Of a stretch of 64,000 nt of DNA, positions 38,701 through 47,700 are shown in pieces. The number at the start of each line of letters is the position of its first letter. Within the stretch, counting starts at the first letter, position 1. Source of the stretch: Eurosta solidaginis (lineage: Eukaryota > Arthropoda > Insecta > Diptera > Tephritidae); NCBI RefSeq assembly GCF_040869045.1, contig NC_090323.1, positions 157,748,426 to 157,812,425 of the forward strand, read 5' to 3'. The translations under genes were made by a program, and so were the position numbers. Under the pieces are notes generated by a model. That model was not told the DNA's origin. It worked only from the letters and a program-made list of their open reading frames with translations, and did no database searches.

Positions 38701-41700
38701 CAGGCCGCACCAACGTTGTGAAACACCAAATTGACACTGGAGATGCGAGGCCGATCCGTCAAGCTCCACGTAGTGTTCCACTGGCGAAGCGGGAAGTTGT
38801 GAGTCAAATTATACAAGAAATGAGCGACAGCGGCGTCATCGAACCATCAGCTAGTCCCTGGAGCTCACCGGTAGTACTTGTAAAAAAGAAGGATGGAAAA
38901 ATGAGGTTTTGCGTGGACTACCGGAAGTTGAATGACGTAACGAAAAAGGATAGCTACCCATTGCCAAGAATTGACGACACTCTGGACTCGCTATCTGGTA
39001 CGAAATGGTTTTCCACGCTGGACTTGAAAAGCGGCTACTGGCAAGTGGAGGTGAAGGAGGAAGATAAAGAGAAAACAGCCTTCAGTGTCGGTGATGGTCT
39101 TTGGCAATTTACAGTGATGCCTTTTGGACTTTGTAATGCACCAGCTACTTTTGAGAGACTCATGGACCAGGTACTGAAAGGACTACATTGGAAAACATGC
39201 TTGGTGTACCTGGACGACATCATCGTATTGGGCAAGAACTTTGATGAACATCTTAAGAACTTGGAGGAAGTTTTCCAGAGAATAGCTGGCGCTGGTCTGA
39301 AGTTAAGTCGCAAAAAGTGTGCGCTGTTTAAAAAGGAAGTCAATTATTTGGGTCACAAGGTAACGACAGAGGGCATCTGCACTGCGAAAGAAAAAATAGA
39401 GGCTGTACAGGATTGGCCAAGACCACAGAATCTACATGAATTGAGAAGTTTTCTTGGGCTGTGCACATATTACCGCCGATTTGTACCAAATTTTTCCAGC
39501 GTAGCCCATAGCCTCCATGAGCTTACAAGAAAAAACAAAGCTTTTGAATGGAAGAAGGAGCAAGAAGTGGCTTTCCAAACATTGAAGGAGCGTTTGTGCA
39601 CTGCCCCAATGTTAGCATATCCGATTCCAGGAGCAACATTTATTCTAGATACAGATGCAAGTGGATATGCTATATGAGGCGTTTTATCACAACTGGTCGA
39701 TGGACAGGAGAAGGTAGTTGCATATTACAGCCGTTCGATTGGAAAACCAGAGAGGAACTACTGTGTTACGCGGAGAGAGCTGTTGGCATTGGTAGAGTGC
39801 ATTAAACATTTTCACAAATACCTCTACGGCCAGCGATTCCATGTCAGGACAGATCACGCAGCATTGAAATGGCTTCTGCAGTTCCGTAATCCGGAAGGAC
39901 AATTGGCACGGTGGATCGAGCGACTTCAAAGCTATGACTTTTCCAATGAGCATCGAAAAGGTAGTACCCATGGAAATGCCGATGCAATGTCACGAAGGCC
40001 ATGTAGTTTGGAATGCAAGCACTGTTCAAAGGCCGAGGCTAAAGAAGACATTATAGATGTCCGGCTAATGACTATAACGTGTACGGATGAATGGGACAAG
40101 GAACAACTAAGAAAGTGTCAGCTAGAAGATACAGATCTGTCACATGTTATGCAAGGGCTCGAACGAAACGAAAGACCAAGCAGAGAGGATATGTCAGCAG
40201 AGAGTCCCATTGCGAAGTCATATTGGGCACAGTGGAACAGTTTGGAATTGATATCCGGTTGCTTGCATCGAGTATGGGAGAGTGAGGATGGTCAGTGCAA
40301 GAAGAAACTTATAGTTGTTCCCAGAAAGAGGATTCCTGACGTGCTCAGCGAGTTGCACAATGGTCCAAGTGGAGGCCATCTTGGAATCACGAAGACACTC
40401 GAGAAAATTAAGCAGAGATTCTATTGGGTTGGTTGCCGTCAGTCGGTCACCGAGTGGATTGCCAATTGCGAGGTATGCAACAGAGCGAAAGGGCCCAAAA
40501 CCCGAAGTCGTGGCCAGATGAAGCAGTATATTTCAGGTGCACCATTTGAAAGGATCGCCATGGATGTCGCAGGTCCATTTCCTACTAGCAACCGCGGAAA
40601 CAAATACGTACTGGTGGTTATGGATTATTTCAGTAAATGGCCAGAGGTATACCCAATCCCAAACCAAGAAGCAGAAACAGTAGCAGAAGTGGTTAAAAAC
40701 GAATGGGTTGCAAGGTATGGTGTACCAATGGAGTTACATTCTGACCAAGGCAGGAATTTTGAATCAGCTGTGTTCCAAGAACTGTGCAAGAAGTTGGGCA
40801 TTCGAAAAACACGGACAACTGCATTGCATCCTCAGTCCGATGGTATGGTGGAACGTTTCAATAGAACATTGGAGGAGCATTTAAGGAAAGTAGTCGACAA
40901 GTACCATAAGGACTGGGATACACACATATCATTATTCTTGATGGCCTACCGATCGGCAGTACATGACACAACGGGCCAACCTCCCGCAAAGGTAATTTTT
41001 GACAATGACCTTCGACTGCCAGCTGATTTGAAGTATGGGATAGATGCCGATGCAGAGAGGAATGTCAAGAAATCCACTGATGTCTTAGAAGAAGAGCTGA
41101 GAGAGATACACGATCTGGTAAGGCAACGAGCAAAGATTATGAGTGACAAGATGAAAGCGAGGTACGATAAAGCAATTAATTCGGAAGGGTTTCAGGAAGG
41201 AGATTTGGTGCTGCTATACAACCCACAACGAAAAAAAGGTTTGTCCCCGAAATTGCAGTGTAACTGGGAAGGCCCATACAAAGTTGTAAAACGGATCAAC
41301 GATGTAGTGTACCGCATACAAACCACTACCAAACCACGAACCAAAATGAAAGTGGTTCATTTGGAGAGATTAGCAGCGTTTAGATCGAGAGATTTGTCTG
41401 ATCGGGACGATCAGACTTAGGTGGAGGGCAGTGTTACGAATATTAGCAAAACTAAGGAGTGCTGCCAGCTCTAAGCCGATCTAAGCAGTGACGTGAATGC
41501 ACATCAATAATTCAATCATTATGTATCTACATAAACGAATCAATAATTGCGTCTACACATATGTACACATTCCGACGAGCAACATTTACATACAAGGCAG
41601 CGAGAGATGAGATGTCACACACCGATGAATTTACTTATACGCTTATGTGTGTGCGGGAGACTGTAAACTACAAACACATGCATATACCTTATCTGAGTTG

Positions 41701-44700
41701 TCACAAGAGAGAGCAATAATTTGTGCACGTAGTTGTGGCTGGCGATTTTGTAGCCGAAACAACTAGTAACTTCTGGAAATCGAAGAGCCTAGAAGTATGC
41801 AGCGTAAACTGTAAAAGCGGCGCCAGCGAGTAAGAAGTAATTCAGTTTGATTTGAATTGTCAAGCAGTTACGAGTAAGACGATATCTAGCGAGCAATAGC
41901 ACTATTATTTTGAAAGTCAGTTTCCTTTAAGATATCAGTTTGGTTATTAAGCTATTCGTTGCACAGTTTGAGTGTTATTGTGAAGTACTTAATAAAGGCC
42001 ATTTTTCCATCATTCAATATTGGAGTTATTTATTCAACAGTTTAGTGATTCGAACTTAGCAGAGGATTGCAAATAAGAGGATTTGCAAGTAAATTCGTTA
42101 CAATTGGTGTCAGAAGTGGGATTGTTGAATAAATTCTAGAGGACAACAAGGACATGGCAAAGTTAAGTGAATTGAAGATCCCGCAACTGAAGGAGTTGGA
42201 GAGCCGTGGATTGAATACAAGCGGCGTTAAACTGGAACTTCAGGCACGGCTACGAGAAGCAATGGAAGCAGAAGGAATTGATGTGGAAGAGCATGTCTTT
42301 CATCTTGATGGCGAGGAGACAACAAAAATTGAAGAGAAGAACGAAACATCGCAGACGGTTACCAGTACAGACTTGAACATGATTTTAGCTGCAATATCTG
42401 CTCAAACATCGACAGTGTCATCTCAACTGGCAGAACAGAAGACATATATGGCATCACAACTAGAATCGCAGGAGACACGCATAACATCCAAGATTGAAGC
42501 ACAAGAAACGCGTATGTCAGAAATGTCGACACAGATTACATCGAAGATTGAAGCACAAGAAACGCGTATGGCAGAAATGTCGACACAGATTACATCAAAA
42601 ATGGAGACACAACTGAAAGCACAAGAGGCACGCATAACAGTACAACTCGAAGCACAAGAGGCGCGTATATCATCAAAACTCGAAGCACGTATGGACGAGA
42701 AAATAACGCAGTTTGAGGAAAAAATCGAAGCCGAGGTGGATGCTTTGAGAGGTCGTATACAAGAGTTGCAATTAAACCGCCCAGCTGTTTCAGCAAGCAA
42801 TACAAAGTTAAAAACACCATCCTTTGACGGTTCTGTTCCTTTCCAGGTCTTTAAGCTACAGTTTGAGAAGACCGCAGCAGTGAACAACTGGAATGCGGAA
42901 GATAAAGTTGCTGCACTGTTCGTGGCATTGAAAGGGCCTGCAGCGGAAATCTTACAGACGATTCCAGAGTACGAACGGAACAGTTATGAAACATTGATGG
43001 CTGCTGTAGAACGACGTTATGGAAGCGAGCATAGGAAACAGATATTCCAAATTGAGTTGAAAAACCGCTACCAAAAAGCAAATGAGACATTGCAGGAGTT
43101 TGCTTCAGATATTGAAAGATTGGCTCATCTTGCAAATGCGGACGCACCCGTGGAATACACGGAAAGAGTGAAGATTCAAAGCTTTATAAATGGCATACGG
43201 GACGTCGAAACGAAGCGAGCCACATACGCGAACCCAAAGCAAACATTTTCTGAAACGGTATCCCATGCATTGACTCAGGAAACGGCGTCATTATTGAGTA
43301 AACCAGCATACAAAGCTCATCGTGTGGAAGTGGAAAGGCCGGAGTGGGTAGACACAATTTTGGAAGCACTAAGGGGATCTCAACAGAAGAATGCCGGAGT
43401 TATTAAATGTTTCAAGTGCGGCAACCCAGGTCACATTGCACGTCATTGCGATCTTGGTCCTAATAGTTCCAACAATGTGGGTGGCCGTAAACGCAAAGCT
43501 GGCGGAAATGAGCAAGAGCGTGTCGAAAGTAAAGAACGAAAACTTGCCCCGGCTGTTGAATGTCCTGTGATATCTGTGTCGCAGATTGGAAGGAAATCAA
43601 GCAGTCTTACCATCAGAGGGAATGTGGATGGTAAAGAGCGTGTACTGACTGTAGATACGGGTGCATCTCATTCCATCATTCGAGCGGATTTAATCAACAA
43701 GAAGATAACACCATTGCATGGAGCAAGATTGCGTACAGCCACTGGAGAAGACAGCACGGTTCTAGGAGAAGTATCATGTGAAGTCGCAATTGGGAACGTA
43801 GTACACAATTTTATAGTGGCAGAGATTGTTGATGAAATCATAATTGGAGTGGACTTCTTAATAGACCAGGGCATCAAGATCGACATGCAAAGCAAGACGA
43901 TGCGATATAAGAACATGGATGTACCACTTAATTTCAGCTACGAGAGAGGCTACAGCAGTAAACGAGTGCTGGTGGAAGAGAGTCAGCGAATACCACCAAA
44001 ATCCGAAGCAGTCATCTGGGCAAAGGTTGATGGAGATTGTGGGACAAACAAATTGTTGGTTGTCGAAGCAGCAAACAAATCAGCACTGAACATACTTGTA
44101 GGAAAAACCCTGGCTATTACAAAACAAGATGGACGTATTCCAGTAAGAGTACTCAATGAGTTCAATTCACCACTCAAACTGACTAAAGGAGCTATTTTGG
44201 GAAGATGCCAAGAGGCTGAAGTAGTTATTAACTGTGAACAGCTCCAGGAACACGTTTCAACTAGTAATACTAATCTTTCAAATGACATCACGGCATGGAC
44301 GCAGGGGCTAGAGGAAGCATATCAGAGTAAGGCAAAACAACTGCTCCTAAAGTACGCGAACATATTTGACCAGGATGGTTCTAAACCAGGCCGCACCAAC
44401 GTTGTGAAACACCAAATTGACACTGGAGATGCGAGGCCGATCCGTCAAGCTCCACGTAGTGTTCCACTGGCGAAGCGGGAAGTTGTGAGTCAAATTATAC
44501 AAGAAATGAGCGACAGCGGCGTCATCGAACCATCAGCTAGTCCCTGGAGCTCACCGGTAGTACTTGTAAAAAAGAAGGATGGAAAAATGAGGTTTTGCGT
44601 GGACTACCGGAAGTTGAATGACGTAACGAAAAAGGATAGCTACCCATTGCCAAGAATTGACGACACTCTGGACTCGCTATCTGGTACGAAATGGTTTTCC

Positions 44701-47700
44701 ACGCTGGACTTGAAAAGCGGCTACTGGCAAGTGGAGGTGAAGGAGGAAGATAAAGAGAAAACAGCCTTCAGTGTCGGTGATGGTCTTTGGTAATTTACAG
44801 TGATGCCTTTTGGACTTTGTAATGCACCAGCTACTTTTGAGAGACTCATGGACCAGGTACTGAAAGGACTACATTGGAAAACATGCTTGGTGTACCTGGA
44901 CGACATCATCGTATTGGGCAAGAACTTTGATGAACATCTTAAGAACTTGGAGGAAGTTTTCCAGAGAATAGCTGGCGCTGGTCTGAAGTTAAGTCGCAAA
45001 AAGTGTGCGCTGTTTAAAAAGGAAGTCAATTATTTGGGTCACAAGGTAACGACAGAGGGCATCTGCACTGCGAACGAAAAAATAGAGGCTGTACAGGATT
45101 GGCCAAGACCACAGAATCTACATGAATTGAGAAGTTTTCTTGGGCTGTGCACATATTACCGCCGATTTGTACCAAATTTTTCCAGCGTAGCCCATAGCCT
45201 CCATGAGCTTACAAGAAAAAACAAAGCTTTTGAATGGAAGAAGGAGCAAGAAGTGGCTTTCCAAACATTGAAGGAGCGTTTGTGCACTGCCCCAATGTTA
45301 GCATATCCGATTCCAGGAGCAACATTTATTCTAGATACAGATGCAAGTGGATATGCTATAGGAGGCGTTTTATCACAACTGGTCGATGGACAGGAGAAGG
45401 TAGTTGCATATTACAGCCGTTCGATTGGAAAACCAGAGAGGAACTACTGTGTTACGCGGAGAGAGCTGTTGGCATTGGTAGAGTGCATTAAACATTTTCA
45501 CAAATACCTCTACGGCCAGCGATTCCATGTCAGGACAGATCACGCAGCATTGAAATGGCTTCTGCAGTTCCGTAATCCGGAAGGACAATTGGCACGGTGG
45601 ATCGAGCGACTTCAAAGCTATGACTTTTCCATTGAGCATCGAAAAGGTAGTACCCATGGAAATGCCGATGCAATGTCACGAAGGCCATGTAGTTTGGAAT
45701 GCAAGCACTGTTCAAAGGCCGAGGCTAAAGAAGACATTATAGATGTCCGGCTAATGACTATAACGTGTACGGATGAATGGGACAAGGAACAACTAAGAAA
45801 GTGTCAGCTAGAAGATACAGATCTGTCACATGTTATGCAAGGGCTCGAACGAAACGAAAGACCAAGCAGAGAGGATATGTCAGCAGAGAGTCCCATTGCG
45901 AAGTCATATTGGGCACAGTGGAACAGTTTGGAATTGATATCCGGTTGCTTGCATCGAGTATGGGAGAGTGAGGATGGTCAGTGCAAGAAGAAACTTATAG
46001 TTGTTCCCAGAAAGAGGATTCCTGACGTGCTCAGCGAGTTGCACAATGGTCCAAGTGGAGGCCATCTTGGAATCACGAAGACACTCGAGAAAATTAAGCA
46101 GAGATTCTATTGGGTTGGTTGCCGTCAGTCGGTCACCGAGTGGATTGCCAATTGCGAGGTATGCAACAGAGCGAAAGGGCCCAAAACCCGAAGTCGTGGC
46201 CAGATGAAGCAGTATATTTCAGGTGCACCATTTGAAAGGATCGCCATGGATGTCGCAGGTCCATTTCCTACTAGCAACCGCGGAAACAAATACGTACTGG
46301 TGGTTATGGATTATTTCAGTAAATGGCCAGAGGTATACCCAATCCCAAACCAAGAAGCAGAAACAGTAGCAGAAGTGGTTAAAAACGAATGGGTTGCAAG
46401 GTATGGTGTACCAATGGAGTTACATTCTGACCAAGGCAGGAATTTTGAATCAGCTGTGTTCCAAGAACTGTGCAAGAAGTTGGGCATTCGAAAAACACGG
46501 ACAACTGCATTGCATCCTCAGTCCGATGGTATGGTGGAACGTTTCAATAGAACATTGGAGGAGCATTTAAGGAAAGTAGTCGACAAGTACCATAAGGACT
46601 GGGATACACACATATCATTATTCTTGATGGCCTACCGATCGGCAGTACATGACACAACGGGCCAACCTCCCGCAAAGGTAATTTTTGGCAATGACCTTCG
46701 ACTGCCAGCTGATTTAAAGTATGGGATAGATGCCGATGCAGAGAGGAATGTCAAGAAATCCACTGATGTCTTAGAAGAAGAGCTGAGAGAGATACACGAT
46801 CTGGTAAGGCAACGAGCAAAGATTATGAGTGACAAGATGAAAGCGAGGTACGATAAAGCAATTAATTCGGAAGGGTTTCAGGAAGGAGATTTGGTGCTGC
46901 TATACAACCCACAACGAAAAAAACGTTTGTCCCCGAAATTGCAGTGTAACTGGGAAGGCCCATACAAAGTTGTAAAACGGATCAACGATGTAGTGTACCG
47001 CATACAAACCACTACCAAACCACGAACCAAAATGAAAGTGGTTCGTTTGGAGAGATTAGCAGCGTTTAGATCGAGAGATTTGTCTGATCGGGACGATCAG
47101 ACTTAGGTGGAGGGCAGTGTTACGAATATTAGCAAAACTAAGGAGTGCTGCCAGCTCTAAGCCGATCTAAGCAGTGACGTGAATGCACATCAATAATTCA
47201 ATCATTATGTATCTACATAAACGAATCAATAATTGCGTCTACACATATGTACACATTCCGACGAGCAACATTTACATACAAGGCAGCGAGAGATGAGATG
47301 TCACACACCGATGAATTTACTTATACGCTTATGTGTGTGCGGGAGACTGTAAACTACAAACACATGCATATACCTTATCTGAGTTGTCACAAGAGAGAGC
47401 AATAATTTGTGCACGTAGTTGTGGCTGGCGATTTTGTAGCCGAAACAACTAGTAACTTCTGGAAATCGAAGAGCCTAGAAGTATGCAGCGTAAACTATAA
47501 AAGCGGCGCCAGCGAGTAAGAAGTAATTCAGTTTGATTTGAATTGTCAAGCAGTTACGAGTAAGACGATATCTAGCGAGCAATAGCACTATTATTTTGAA
47601 AGTCAGTTTCCTTTAAGATATCAGTTTGGTTATTAAGCTATTCGTTGCACAGTTTGAGTGTTATTGTGAAGTACTTAATAAAGGCCATTTTTCCATCATT

